Shown here one piece after another: positions 47,140 to 57,745 of a stretch of DNA of 64,000 bases; the first letter of the stretch is position 1; each line of letters opens with the position of its first letter. The DNA comes from Ruminococcus sp. (GTDB lineage: Bacteria > Bacillota > Clostridia > Oscillospirales > Ruminococcaceae), in the NCBI GenBank assembly GCA_021200415.1, contig JAJQGO010000030.1, forward strand, positions 17,630 through 81,629. The letters are read 5' to 3'. The notes under the pieces were generated by a model. It did not search any database. It saw nothing but the letters and a program-made list of their open reading frames with translations, and was not told where the DNA came from. Both the position numbers and the translations under genes were made by a program.

Positions 47140-49815
47140 GTGAAAATGAAAAAATTGTCAGTTATGAAGCTGCCTGCCATAGCCTTTGCTGCCGTGGGAG
47201 CAATATATCTGCTGTATTTTGCCATATACGGTTTCTACCCCTTTGGGGAGCGTTCCATAGCATGGTGCGATCTGGAGCAGCAGTATCTGCCTCTTCTTAT
47301 GGAGCTTCGTGAAATTATCCTTGACGGAGGCTCCTTCCTCCTCGGAAAGGGCGGCGGAGGCATGAATCTCTGGGGAGTAATTCTATTTTTTGTTTCGTCC
47401 CCATTGGGTATGTTGTCACTCCTTGTCAGCTCCGAAAGCATGATATACTTTATAAATATACTTACCGTCCTGAAGCTTGCTCTCTGCGGAGCGTCAGCGT
47501 CATATTTTTTTGGGCGGCTTTTCCGCAGTCTTCCGTCATGCTTCAATGTACTCCTGAGCGTAATTTATCCCCTCAGCGGCTACGTTATGATGTACTATCA
47601 GAACAATATGTGGTTGGATGTAATGATAATATTCCCTCCGCTGCTCTTGTCCCTGTTCAGTCTCTGCGAACAGGGAAAATGGAAATCATACACTATTCTC
47701 CTGAGCCTTGCCATGTTCATGAATTTCTACCTGTGTTACATGATTGTGCTTTTCGTTGTGATTTCCTTTGGAGTTATGATTTTCTTCTGCTGCGAAAAGG
47801 AAAAAAGAGGCAGTGTGGCTGTAAAATTTCTTCTTTCGGATTTATGTGCGGCACTTATAACGGCAGTCGTCTGGATACCGTCAATGAAGCAGTTCACATC
47901 ATCAGGAAGAGGGGACAGCTTTACCGAGCAGTTTACGGCCGGAGGATTTTTTTTCAATGGTGACGATAAGCTTGCGCTGCTCATAAGCTCTTCTATGGCT
48001 GTGGCGGCAATACTTGCCATGCTTGCGAGGAACAGGATGTTCCGGAAGGGCAGAGCCGCATACATTATGATTATGACGCTTATCATGCTTGCGGGAGCTT
48101 TCATCGAGCCTGCAAACAAGATTTGGCATACGGGCAATTATCAGGCATATCCTCTGCGCTACGGATTTATAATAATCCTTCTTGCGCTTTCCGCTGCGGC
48201 TGTGCTTCTGAGCGAAGCTCCGGCTGCCGAGCTGCCTGAAAAAAAGCGTTCCTTTCCCATGAAGCCTGCAATGGCGGCTGTCCTTTTGGGAGCTGTAATT
48301 GTTTTCGCAATCGGCATTGCAAATCATGGGGAGTACACCTCCTACACGTCCACACTGTGGCTTGACGGCGGAGATTCGGCTGCCGTTATAATCTGCGGAG
48401 CTGTGGGAGCTGCCGCTCTGCTGATTTTCCTTGCAGGCTACAGCAGAAGCATTCTTGGCAGACGTCTGACGGCGGCTTTCATGTCTGTGATTGTCCTTTG
48501 CGGCAGTCTTTTCAGCTTTGGAATTTTCTTTGACAACATAAACGATGTGACGCTGCGATTCAGCCAGACAACAGAGCTTAGCGGCAAAATAGACGATGAC
48601 GGATTTTACCGTGCAAAAAGCTCGAAGCGATATTTTTATTCAAATATGATGGAGGCTATGGGCTACAGCTCAATCGGGCATTACACCTCTCTTACGGATA
48701 AGGATTTCCTGTTCACGGCAAAGCAGCTGGGCTATTCCGCCTACTGGATGGATATTTCGTCAAACGGTGGAACTCTTCTTACGGACGCATTTTTAATGAA
48801 CAAGTATGTGTTTGGACTTAGCGGGGATAAAAACGGCTTCTATGAGAATTATAACACTGACGACGTATTGAAAATTTACCGCAGCACTATAGTTTCGGAT
48901 GGAGCTTTGATTTCCGGCATATCCCCCGAGGAGCTTTCGGATTTTGAAAATACACAGCGCATGGAGAGTACCGAATATATTGCGGAAAAGCTTTACGGGG
49001 CAGAGGATATTCTGCGCAGAGCCGAACCCTATGCGGCGAAAAATCTTGAATATTCGGAGGAAAACGGCACGTACCGATTTGAAATAACAGATCCGCAGGA
49101 GGAAGCCTCGCTGAAATACAGCTTCTATGTTTCGGGCAGACAGGAGCTTTACGCGGACGTTTTCGGCAACTATTCGACTGCCCTCAAGGAACCGTATTTT
49201 GAATCGGTCAGCATTTATGTGAACGGCAGCTTGATTTCGGATTACTATCCGAATAAAAAGGAAAACGGTATACTTGACCTCGGAACATATGAGGATCAGT
49301 TCATATCGGTTGAGGTTGTCGTGCATAAGGATTTTGAAGCCGCTGAATTCGGAATTTATCTGCTGGACGGCGAAAGGCTTGAGGAATGCGTTTCCTCCGC
49401 AAGCACGGGAGCTATTGAGCTTGACGGAAATAAAATACGCATAACTGCCGAAAGCAGCGGCGGCGAGTATGTATATATTCCCTTTGCGTACAGCGGCGGA
49501 TACAGTGCCAAGGTGAACGGCAGCGACGCATCAATTGAAAAGGCTCTGGGGGCATTTATGGCAGTGAAGCTGGAGGAAGGCGTAAATGAAATTGTGCTGA
49601 CCTTTTATCCGGAGGGCTTCTCAGTCGGAGCTGTTATAAGTCTTTGCGGAATTATCCTGTTTGCGTTTATAGCGCTGTTCGGCGGCAGATTCAGGATTCG
49701 CCGAAGGATTGAAAAAGCTGCCCTTGCGGCAGTCCTTGTCCTCAGCGCAGGTGCGTTTGCGGTTATATATATTTTATCTTCAGTCCTATGGATTGTCCTG
49801 CAAATTATAGGCTGA
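47140..49815 (+). CDS. YfhO family membrane protein
   Basis: 891 aa; RSIAWCDLEQQYLPLLMELREIILDGGSFLLGKGGGGMNLWGVILFF; multi-TM N-terminus, extracellular C-terminal region. Confidence 0.9.
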   Translation: MKMKKLSVMKLPAIAFAAVGAIYLLYFAIYGFYPFGERSIAWCDLEQQYLPLLMELREIILDGGSFLLGKGGGGMNLWGVILFFVSSPLGMLSLLVSSESMIYFINILTVLKLALCGASASYFFGRLFRSLPSCFNVLLSVIYPLSGYVMMYYQNNMWLDVMIIFPPLLLSLFSLCEQGKWKSYTILLSLAMFMNFYLCYMIVLFVVISFGVMIFFCCEKEKRGSVAVKFLLSDLCAALITAVVWIPSMKQFTSSGRGDSFTEQFTAGGFFFNGDDKLALLISSSMAVAAILAMLARNRMFRKGRAAYIMIMTLIMLAGAFIEPANKIWHTGNYQAYPLRYGFIIILLALSAAAVLLSEAPAAELPEKKRSFPMKPAMAAVLLGAVIVFAIGIANHGEYTSYTSTLWLDGGDSAAVIICGAVGAAALLIFLAGYSRSILGRRLTAAFMSVIVLCGSLFSFGIFFDNINDVTLRFSQTTELSGKIDDDGFYRAKSSKRYFYSNMMEAMGYSSIGHYTSLTDKDFLFTAKQLGYSAYWMDISSNGGTLLTDAFLMNKYVFGLSGDKNGFYENYNTDDVLKIYRSTIVSDGALISGISPEELSDFENTQRMESTEYIAEKLYGAEDILRRAEPYAAKNLEYSEENGTYRFEITDPQEEASLKYSFYVSGRQELYADVFGNYSTALKEPYFESVSIYVNGSLISDYYPNKKENGILDLGTYEDQFISVEVVVHKDFEAAEFGIYLLDGERLEECVSSASTGAIELDGNKIRITAESSGGEYVYIPFAYSGGYSAKVNGSDASIEKALGAFMAVKLEEGVNEIVLTFYPEGFSVGAVISLCGIILFAFIALFGGRFRIRRRIEKAALAAVLVLSAGAFAVIYILSSVLWIVLQIIG

Positions 49816-49828
49816 ACGGAGGTTAGAA

Positions 49829-50755
49829 ATGTCAGCTACAATTTTAAAACAAACTATCATCATGCTGATGCTGATTTTAGTTGGCGTACTGTGCGCTAAA
49901 ACTAAAATCATCAGCAAGGAAACAAACAAGCAGCTATCGTCCTTTGTATTGCAGGTGGTAAATCCCATTCTGATACTCATGTCCTTTCAGAAGGATTATC
50001 GTCCCGAGCTTGCGAGAAATCTTCTCATAACATTTGGACTGTCGGTTCTGGCGTTTGCAGTTATGATATGCGCGTCATTTCTGCTGGTACGCACTAAGGA
50101 CGGCAGAGAAACGGCAATCGAACGCTTTGCGTCAACATATTCAAACTGCGCGTTTATGGGGATTCCGCTGCTTAACGCTCTTTTCGGAACGGAGGGCGTG
50201 TTCTACCTGACGGCATTTATTGCGGTTTTCAACTTTGCCGTATGGACGCACGGAGTTATCCTGATTTCGGGCGAAAAGGACTTCAAACAGGTCGTAAAGG
50301 TTCTCTATTCCCCCACAATTATAGCCATAGTGCTTGGAATTATACTGTTTTTCGCGCAGATAAAGATTCCGTCCGTTCCCGCACAGGCACTCCAGCATAT
50401 TGCCGACATCAATACGCCTATGGCGATGATAGTTTCCGGCGTAACCATGTCCCAGACGAATGTGTTCAATATGCTGAAAAAGCCGAGGATATATTACGTC
50501 TGTCTGCTGAAGCTGCTTGTAATCCCCCTGATACTTACCATGATTTTGTCCCTGTTTGATATTGACGAGAAGGTTCGCCTGACGATTATAGTTGCGGCGG
50601 CAGCTCCGCCTGCGGCAATGTGTACACTTTTCTCCATAAAATATGGCAGAAATTCCCTTTATTCATCAGAAATTTTCACCGCAGGAACAATTTTGTCAAT
50701 AATCACTCTTCCGGTCGTCGTTAAAATAACTGAAAAAATAGGGCGCTTGTTGTAA
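49829..50755 (+). CDS. AEC (auxin efflux carrier) family transporter
   Basis: 308 aa; ten-TM pattern, TIIMLMLILVGVLCAKTKIISKETNKQLSSFVLQVVNPILILMSFQ; FMGIPLLNALFG. Confidence 0.9.
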   Translation: MSATILKQTIIMLMLILVGVLCAKTKIISKETNKQLSSFVLQVVNPILILMSFQKDYRPELARNLLITFGLSVLAFAVMICASFLLVRTKDGRETAIERFASTYSNCAFMGIPLLNALFGTEGVFYLTAFIAVFNFAVWTHGVILISGEKDFKQVVKVLYSPTIIAIVLGIILFFAQIKIPSVPAQALQHIADINTPMAMIVSGVTMSQTNVFNMLKKPRIYYVCLLKLLVIPLILTMILSLFDIDEKVRLTIIVAAAAPPAAMCTLFSIKYGRNSLYSSEIFTAGTILSIITLPVVVKITEKIGRLL

Positions 50756-50913
50756 ATTATTGTGCATTCATACGAAATTGGCATTTTGCACAATTTAATT
50801 CTTTCTTTTTGAGAGCAAATATGTTATAATAAAAATGGTATTTGAGCGAAACCACGCTCCAAATATTTATTATATCGGGATACATTAAAAATCAAGAAAT
50901 GGAGTTGTTATTA

Positions 50914-52134
50914 ATGGAAAAACTTGGAATTAGTAAACTTGACCTCAAGAGACGCAACAGAATGCAGATTCTCCGCGTCATCAGAGAATCAGGCCCTATC
51001 TCAAGAGTTGATGTGGCAAGCGCACTTGCAATCACAAGAGCTGCTGTAACTATCATCACAAATGAGATGATTGAGCAGGGAATCCTTCTCGAAATCGGTG
51101 AGGCGCCTATTAACTCTGACAGACTTCAGAAGGGCAGAAGAAAGATTCTCATCGACATCAACATGAACTGCAAGTTTGCTCTCGGCGCAACTGTTGATGA
51201 AAAGGAAGTTACTATCGGTCTGACTAACCTTAACTGCGAGATCCTCGATAAGGCAAGCATGGTTATCGACGAAAGAACAACAAGCAAGGACATCGTCACA
51301 TTTATTATCGACAAGTGCAACGAAATGATGGCAAACAGCGCACTTGACAAGAACAGCGTTCTCGGTGTCGGCATCGGCGTTGTACCTTCAATGTGGGGCA
51401 AGCTCAAGATCTTCTACAAGGACGGCGTGCTTGATTTCTCTAACTTTATTGACAGAGTATCAAGCGGCGTTTCAATTGACGTTCGCTGCGGCAACGCAAT
51501 CGGTCTTATGGCTCTTGCAAGCAACGATTTCAGAAACCCCAACGGTTCTCAGATCAATCAGGCATTCCTCCACAACGGCAATCAGGTAAACCTTGCTATT
51601 ATCAACAAGAACGATCTTTCACCTGACTATCTCTCATATACATATATGATTGAGAAGTATATCGTAAATCCCGGCGGAAAGTCTTATGAGGGCTATCCTG
51701 ACGGTTCTGTCAAGGCTGAGATTTCAAGAACTGCTATTCTCAACGCTTTGTACGATATTTATTCAAAGGAAAACACACCTATGCTCTACGAGCTTACTGA
51801 AGGCGACAAGAGCAAGATCAACACAGACAATGTATTTACAGCACTTTTCAGAGGCGAGCAGACTGTTAAGGATCTCGTTGACGATGTAATCTCTAAGTAT
51901 GCTGTTCTCGTAAACAATCTTGCTGTAAGCCACTTTGCACAGAAGATTTATATCCACAACTACAATCTCAACGAGAAGCAGTTTGACTACGTTAAGAGAG
52001 AAATGATTCGTCTTATCGGCGAGGATGTAGCTGACAGAGTTGTACTCAGCGGCGTTGAAGGCAAGACCAACTTCGTTGGCGGATGCGCTCTTATCATTCA
52101 GGATAACTTCTACGTAAGAGGCGGTATGTGCTAA
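50914..52134 (+). CDS. ROK-family (NagC/XylR-like) transcriptional regulator
   Basis: MEKLGISKLDLKRRNRMQILRVIRESGPISRVDVASALAITRAAVTIITNEMIEQGIL (wHTH) + ROK-like C-terminal half. RBS GGAG precedes ATG at 50914. Confidence 0.88.
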   Translation: MEKLGISKLDLKRRNRMQILRVIRESGPISRVDVASALAITRAAVTIITNEMIEQGILLEIGEAPINSDRLQKGRRKILIDINMNCKFALGATVDEKEVTIGLTNLNCEILDKASMVIDERTTSKDIVTFIIDKCNEMMANSALDKNSVLGVGIGVVPSMWGKLKIFYKDGVLDFSNFIDRVSSGVSIDVRCGNAIGLMALASNDFRNPNGSQINQAFLHNGNQVNLAIINKNDLSPDYLSYTYMIEKYIVNPGGKSYEGYPDGSVKAEISRTAILNALYDIYSKENTPMLYELTEGDKSKINTDNVFTALFRGEQTVKDLVDDVISKYAVLVNNLAVSHFAQKIYIHNYNLNEKQFDYVKREMIRLIGEDVADRVVLSGVEGKTNFVGGCALIIQDNFYVRGGMC

Positions 52135-52177
52135 TCACGCGCAGTATGTGCTGATTCAGTAAAATAAAACTGATTAT

Positions 52178-52206
52178 AATCCCCGTTTCCACTGAAGCGG
52201 GGATTT
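52178..52206 (+). terminator. Rho-independent terminator
   Basis: AATCCCCGTTTCCACTGAAGCGGGGATTTTTG. Confidence 0.8.
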
Positions 52207-52331
52207 TTGTCTGCCCTGAAGCGCCTGCCGGCGATTTTGATTTATGTGCAAATTCCTAAAAAACTGTTGACTATTTATCAATTATGGTTTATTATAATAA
52301 GTGTGTGAAAAATTTGGCTGCAGGAGGAGCT

Positions 52332-52844
52332 ATGGAAATCTGGGACGGATATTATGAGGATAAAACTCTTGCAGGAGTTGACATCGTGCGTGGAGGGAAA
52401 TTCCCGACGGGTCTGTATCACGCAGTTTCTGAAATTATCGTGCGCCATGCGGACGGCAGCTTTCTCGTGACAAAGCGCGATTACGCAAAGGAAAGTCATG
52501 CGGGCGAATGGGAAATCGGGGCAGGCGGCTCCGTCCTGAAGGGCGAAGGCTTCTATGACGCAGCAGTACGTGAGCTTTTTGAGGAAACTGGAATCCGTGC
52601 GGAGAAGCTTGAAAAAATATATGAGATTACCAAAGTCCACGAAAACGGCGTAGGAGTTCATTTTATCGGCTATCTTTGCGTGACTGATATGGATAAAAAT
52701 AATGTCGTCCTTCAAAAAGGCGAAACAATTGATTTTAAATGGATTTCCGCAGAGGATATTGTCAAGGGCGATTATATTCCACAGCGTAAGGCTGAATATG
52801 CAGTAAAAATAATAAACGACAACGGAGGAATTTATGAAAATTAG
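52332..52844 (+). CDS. NUDIX hydrolase
   Basis: GEWEIGAGGSVLKGEGFYDAAVRELFEETGIRAEKL (Nudix box). Confidence 0.93.
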   Translation: MEIWDGYYEDKTLAGVDIVRGGKFPTGLYHAVSEIIVRHADGSFLVTKRDYAKESHAGEWEIGAGGSVLKGEGFYDAAVRELFEETGIRAEKLEKIYEITKVHENGVGVHFIGYLCVTDMDKNNVVLQKGETIDFKWISAEDIVKGDYIPQRKAEYAVKIINDNGGIYEN

Positions 52845-55020
52845 GAAAAAGCTTTCCCTTTTGCTGGCATCTGTCATGCTTGTATCGTCTGTGAGCTGTG
52901 GTGAAAAAAAGAATGACAATACTGTCGATTATGTGTGGAGCAACGTGGCAATAGGCGGCGGAGGATATATTACAGGCATTGTGTACAATCCGACAGAGGA
53001 GGGACTCGCCTATGTAAGAACCGATATAGGCGGAGCGTACCGCTTCGATAAGGGACAGGATAAATGGGTTCCGATTACGGATCATCTCGGCTCGGATGAA
53101 TGGAATCTTATCGGCATCGAAAGCATTGCTACAGATCCCGTTGAGCCGAACAGAGTTTATGCGGCTTGCGGTACTTATATGTCGGATTCGGCAGCTCTTC
53201 TTGCTTCGGACGATTACGGAGAAACATGGTATCAGTACGATGTTGAGTTCAGCTGCGGAGCAAACCAGTCAGGACGCGGCGTCGGAGAACGAATGATGGT
53301 AGATCCCGTCAACAATAACAATATTTATCTCGGAACAAGAAATGCAGGTATGTGGAAGTCCGATGACTACGGTCAGAGCTGGAGTCAGGTTGAGTCGTTT
53401 CCGGTTAAGGGCGATTATAATCAGGAAAGCAACAATATCGGAATTATGTGGATTGAGTTCGATCCGGAATCAAACGATATTTACGCGGGAGTGGCAATGA
53501 CGAACGGTCAGTGCATTTATAAATCCTCCGACAGCGGAGCTTCGTGGGAGGCGCTTCCGGTGAATGCCAAGGGAATGTATCCCCTACAGGCGGAAATTTC
53601 CGAAAACGGAAAGATGTATCTGGCATACTCGGATACCTGCGGCCCTAACGTAGACCCCTCGGACGGAGCTGTTTATTCATATGACCTCGAAACGCAGGAA
53701 TTTACTGACATAACCCCTGATGTGGGCGATGGAAGATATGGCGGATTCGGCGGTATCTCCGTGGACGCTCAGGATCCCGATACAGTTGTTGTGACGTCCC
53801 TTAGCTTCTGGTCGGATAACGGTGATAATATCTATCGGACGACTGACGGCGGCGAAACATGGAATGCTCTTTTCACCAAGGACGAAAAAAATTACGTTAT
53901 GGATACCTCGGAGGCACAGTGGCTTGACTGGGGCAGAGATGAGGCGAAAACAGGCTGGTGGACTGCTGCCGTGGCGATAAATCCCTTTGATTCGGACGTT
54001 GTAACATACGGAACGGGAGCAACTCTCTTTTCCAGCGTAAACATGACAGACCTCGGAAGCGGAACTCCCGTGACTATTGAATTTGACGCAAAGGGAATAG
54101 AGGAAACGGCTGTTTACGAAATGGTTTCACCTCCCACGGACGGCACAACTCCGCAGCTGTATTCGATTATGGGCGACCTGACAGGCTTCTCGCATCTTGA
54201 TGTTACGGTAAGTCCCGATGACGCGCACTTTATGAAAAACGGCAATCCGGATTCTCTTGACTGCGCATGGCAGAATGGAAATATTGCCGTTTATACAAGC
54301 GAATCCACCAACTGCCTGAATTATACAACTGACGGCGGCGAAACATGGAACGTCATCAAGAATCTTCCTGAAGCCGCAAAGGGAGGAAAGGTTGCTGTTG
54401 CCGCAGACGGCAGCGCAATTATCTGGCGTCCGTCAACTATCAGCGGCAAGCCCTATATTACCCCTGATTTCGGTGAAACATGGTACTATTGTCAGGGCCT
54501 TGGCTATGGAGCGGAAATAATTGCCGACAGAGTTAATCCGCAGAAGTTCTATGCTGTGTGCAATGGCACGTTCTATGTTTCCACGGACGGCGGCTACACC
54601 TTTAATTCAACGGGAGCTATACTTACTGATGATGCAGTTCCTGTTGCCGTGGGAGATAAGGAGGGGCATATCTGGGTTGTGTGCGGCTCGCTGGTTATGT
54701 ATACTGAGGACGAGGGCAGCAGCTTTACTGTGCTGAAAAATATAAACGCAAACGCTATCGGATTCGGCGCTCCCGAAAAGGAGGGCGATTACATGACGAT
54801 TTATGTTATGGGAAACGATAATGTGGACGGCAACGAAAATCCGCAGGGCGACGGAATTTATCGTTCTACGGACAAGGGTGAAACGTGGCAGAAAATCAAT
54901 GACGATGAGCATCTTTTCGGTAATCTCACCTACTCAATTACCGGCGACAGCGAAATATTCGGGCGCGTTTATTTTGCAACAAACGGCAGAGGAATTGTTA
55001 TGGGAGATATTGCTGAATAA
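52834..55020 (+). CDS. GH74-type xyloglucanase-like lipoprotein
   Basis: Lipobox LVSSVSC; YVWSNVAIGGGGYITGIVYNPTEEGLAYVRTDIGGAYRFDKGQDKWVPITDHLG; Asp-boxes; SIMGDLTGFSHLDV. Confidence 0.95.
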   Translation: MKIRKKLSLLLASVMLVSSVSCGEKKNDNTVDYVWSNVAIGGGGYITGIVYNPTEEGLAYVRTDIGGAYRFDKGQDKWVPITDHLGSDEWNLIGIESIATDPVEPNRVYAACGTYMSDSAALLASDDYGETWYQYDVEFSCGANQSGRGVGERMMVDPVNNNNIYLGTRNAGMWKSDDYGQSWSQVESFPVKGDYNQESNNIGIMWIEFDPESNDIYAGVAMTNGQCIYKSSDSGASWEALPVNAKGMYPLQAEISENGKMYLAYSDTCGPNVDPSDGAVYSYDLETQEFTDITPDVGDGRYGGFGGISVDAQDPDTVVVTSLSFWSDNGDNIYRTTDGGETWNALFTKDEKNYVMDTSEAQWLDWGRDEAKTGWWTAAVAINPFDSDVVTYGTGATLFSSVNMTDLGSGTPVTIEFDAKGIEETAVYEMVSPPTDGTTPQLYSIMGDLTGFSHLDVTVSPDDAHFMKNGNPDSLDCAWQNGNIAVYTSESTNCLNYTTDGGETWNVIKNLPEAAKGGKVAVAADGSAIIWRPSTISGKPYITPDFGETWYYCQGLGYGAEIIADRVNPQKFYAVCNGTFYVSTDGGYTFNSTGAILTDDAVPVAVGDKEGHIWVVCGSLVMYTEDEGSSFTVLKNINANAIGFGAPEKEGDYMTIYVMGNDNVDGNENPQGDGIYRSTDKGETWQKINDDEHLFGNLTYSITGDSEIFGRVYFATNGRGIVMGDIAE

Positions 55021-55737
55021 ATGGAAAAAATAAAGAAAATAATTTTAATCCTTCTGGGAATTATTATGATAGGGGCAGCAGGAATGGTGTCTGTATATTT
55101 CTCGGAGGCAATTGTGAACAAGGAAAGATTTCCTGTAATGGGAGTTGATGTTTCCCACTATCAGGGGGAAATTGACTGGCAGGAGCTTGAGCGGCAGAAT
55201 GTGAGCTTCGCCTTTATTAAGGCAACTGAGGGCAGCGGTCATATTGATGAGTTTGCAAGACGCAATCTTGAAAGCGCTGCCGAAACGAATATAAAAATCT
55301 CGGCATATCATTTTTTCAGCTTCGACAGCTCAGGTGAAACGCAGGCTGAAAATTATATATCTGTTGTGGGAAAGGACGATATAAATATGCCGCCGGTGGT
55401 TGATATTGAATACTACGGCGATAAATCCGCAAACAAGCCTGACGGGGAGGAGCTTGAGAAAATTTTAACTCCGCTGATGACAAGGCTTGAGGATTACTAC
55501 GGTGTGAAGCCTATCATCTATACTACGCTTGCGATGTATAATAAGTATAAGGAATACTTCTCGGATTATCCTCTGTGGATACGCAGTGTGTACTGCGAAC
55601 CGGAATTTGTGCAGTGGAAATTCTGGCAGTACAGCGATAAGGGAGAGCTTTACGGCTTTGTCGGGGAGGAGCAGTATATAGACCTGAATGTTTATAACGG
55701 CTCGGAGGAAGAATTTTATGACGAGTATTCAGAATAG
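55021..55737 (+). CDS. GH25 lysozyme-like protein, membrane anchored or secreted
   Basis: N-terminal TM; MGVDVSHYQGEIDWQELERQNVSFAFIKATEGSGHID; PPVVDIEYYGDK. Confidence 0.94.
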   Translation: MEKIKKIILILLGIIMIGAAGMVSVYFSEAIVNKERFPVMGVDVSHYQGEIDWQELERQNVSFAFIKATEGSGHIDEFARRNLESAAETNIKISAYHFFSFDSSGETQAENYISVVGKDDINMPPVVDIEYYGDKSANKPDGEELEKILTPLMTRLEDYYGVKPIIYTTLAMYNKYKEYFSDYPLWIRSVYCEPEFVQWKFWQYSDKGELYGFVGEEQYIDLNVYNGSEEEFYDEYSE

Positions 55738-55746
55738 GAGGTTTAA

Positions 55747-56721
55747 ATGCAGCCATTGTTATTAAATCCGCCCATTAAGGATTACATCTGGGGCGGAACT
55801 AAGCTGCGTGAGCAGTTCGGCAAGGAAAGCAGCCTTGAACGTCTTGCCGAAAGCTGGGAGCTGTCATGCCATAAGGACGGCAGCAGCGTTATTGCAAATG
55901 GAGATTACGCGGGAAAGGAGCTGCCGGAATATCTGAGGGAGCATCCTGAAGCTCTCGGAACAAGCTGCGGCAGATTCGAGTTCTTTCCGGTACTCATAAA
56001 GCTCATAGACGCTCGGGATAATTTGTCTGTGCAGGTTCACCCCGATAACGAATACGCGCGCAGAGTTGAGGGTGAATACGGCAAAACCGAGATGTGGTAC
56101 ATCGTGGACTGCGACGAGGGAGCGGAGCTGATTTACGGCTTCAGGGAAAAAATCACAAGGGAGGAATTCCGCAGGGCAATCGAAACGAACACGCTTCTCG
56201 ACAGAGTAAACAGAGTTCCGGTAAAAAAGGGTGATGTTTTCTTCATAAGCGCAGGAACGCTTCATGCTATCGGAAAGGGAATCCTTATTGCGGAGATTCA
56301 GCAGAATTCCAACACCACGTACCGTGTGTACGACTACGGCAGATTGGGCGCGGACGGAAAGCCAAGGGAGCTGCATATTGAGAAAGCCCTTGACGTAACG
56401 AATCTTACGCCTGCGGAGGTTCAGAAGGCTCGTGAGCCTGTCATGCTGAGGGGTGAAAGCGAGGGAACGGCTGCTACAGTTCTTGCAGGCTGCGAATATT
56501 TCAATGTGACGAAAATCGACATGGAAAATACAGCTTATTCCGCGGAGGCGGACAGCGGCTCATTCGTTCACGTTCTCGTTGTGGAGGGAACAGGTCTGCT
56601 TGAGGCAGGCGGCGAGAAATTCAGCCTGAAAAAGGGAACGAGTATTTTTATTCCCGCAGGAACAGGCAAAATAAAAGCTACGGGCAATTGCAGTATTATA
56701 TGTACTGATATTGGTAAATAA
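55747..56721 (+). CDS. manA: Mannose-6-phosphate isomerase, class I
   Basis: LLLNPPIKDYIWGGTKLREQFGKES; SVQVHPDNEYARRVEGEYGKTEMWYIVDCD; ISAGTLHAIGKGILIAEIQQNSNTTYRVYDYGR. Confidence 0.96.
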   Translation: MQPLLLNPPIKDYIWGGTKLREQFGKESSLERLAESWELSCHKDGSSVIANGDYAGKELPEYLREHPEALGTSCGRFEFFPVLIKLIDARDNLSVQVHPDNEYARRVEGEYGKTEMWYIVDCDEGAELIYGFREKITREEFRRAIETNTLLDRVNRVPVKKGDVFFISAGTLHAIGKGILIAEIQQNSNTTYRVYDYGRLGADGKPRELHIEKALDVTNLTPAEVQKAREPVMLRGESEGTAATVLAGCEYFNVTKIDMENTAYSAEADSGSFVHVLVVEGTGLLEAGGEKFSLKKGTSIFIPAGTGKIKATGNCSIICTDIGK

Positions 56722-56738
56722 TAACAGGAGGAAATTAT

Positions 56739-57698
56739 ATGAAATACTATGTAGGAATCGATCTTGGAGGAACAAACATTGTTGCGGGAGTTGTTGATGA
56801 AAATTACAGCATCATCGCAAAGGCAAGCACAAAAACAAACTGCCCACGCCCTGAAAAGGAAATTGCCGACGATATGGCAAAAATGGCGCTTCAGGCAGTT
56901 GAAAACGCAAATCTCACAATAGACGACATTGAGTGGATAGGCGTCGGAACCCCGGGCATTGCCAACAGCTCCACGGGAATTATCGAGTATTCAAATAATC
57001 TCGGATTTAAGAATACCCCTATGGTGAAGTATATTCAGGAAACAATCGACAAGCCTGTATTTATTGAAAATGACGCAAATGCGGCAGCCTACGGAGAATA
57101 TGTTGCAGGTGCGGCAAAGGGAGCTAAAAATGCCGTATGCATTACCCTCGGAACGGGAGTAGGCGGCGGAATCATCATTGACGGAAAAATTTATGCAGGC
57201 TCAAACTTTGCAGGAGCTGAGATAGGCCACACGGTTATTGAGGTTGACGGCGCACAGTGTTCATGCGGAAGAAAGGGCTGCTTTGAGGCATATTCCTCGG
57301 CAACAGGTCTTATCAGAATGACTAAGGAGGCAATGGCGGCTGACGACCCTGAAAGCATTATGAATAAAATGGCTGAGGAAAAGGGCAAGGTTACGGCACG
57401 TACTGCCTTTGACGCTATGCGTGCAGGTGATAAGTCCGCAAAGGCAGTTGTTGATAAGTACATAAAGTACCTTGCAGCAGGAATTACAAATACAATTAAC
57501 ATATTCCAGCCTGACGTACTTTGCATTGGCGGAGGAGTCTGCAATGAGGGCGATCCGCTGCTTCTTCCTGTAAAGGCACTCGTAAAGGAAGAGGTTTATA
57601 CGAGAAATTCCGACAAGAATACTGAAATTGTAATTGCAAATCTTGGCAACGATGCAGGAATTATCGGAGCGGCATTCCTCGGAAGAGCGAATGGATAA
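56739..57698 (+). CDS. glcK: ROK-family glucokinase
   Basis: YYVGIDLGGTNIVAGVVDE; NDANAAAYGEYVAGAAKGAKNAVCITLGTGVGGGII; GAEIGHTVIEVDGAQCSCGRKGCFEAYSS. Confidence 0.95.
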   Translation: MKYYVGIDLGGTNIVAGVVDENYSIIAKASTKTNCPRPEKEIADDMAKMALQAVENANLTIDDIEWIGVGTPGIANSSTGIIEYSNNLGFKNTPMVKYIQETIDKPVFIENDANAAAYGEYVAGAAKGAKNAVCITLGTGVGGGIIIDGKIYAGSNFAGAEIGHTVIEVDGAQCSCGRKGCFEAYSSATGLIRMTKEAMAADDPESIMNKMAEEKGKVTARTAFDAMRAGDKSAKAVVDKYIKYLAAGITNTINIFQPDVLCIGGGVCNEGDPLLLPVKALVKEEVYTRNSDKNTEIVIANLGNDAGIIGAAFLGRANG

Positions 57699-57745
57699 CG
57701 GCTTAAAAATTACAAAAGGCAGTAAAGCATTAGGAGGAAAAGCTT

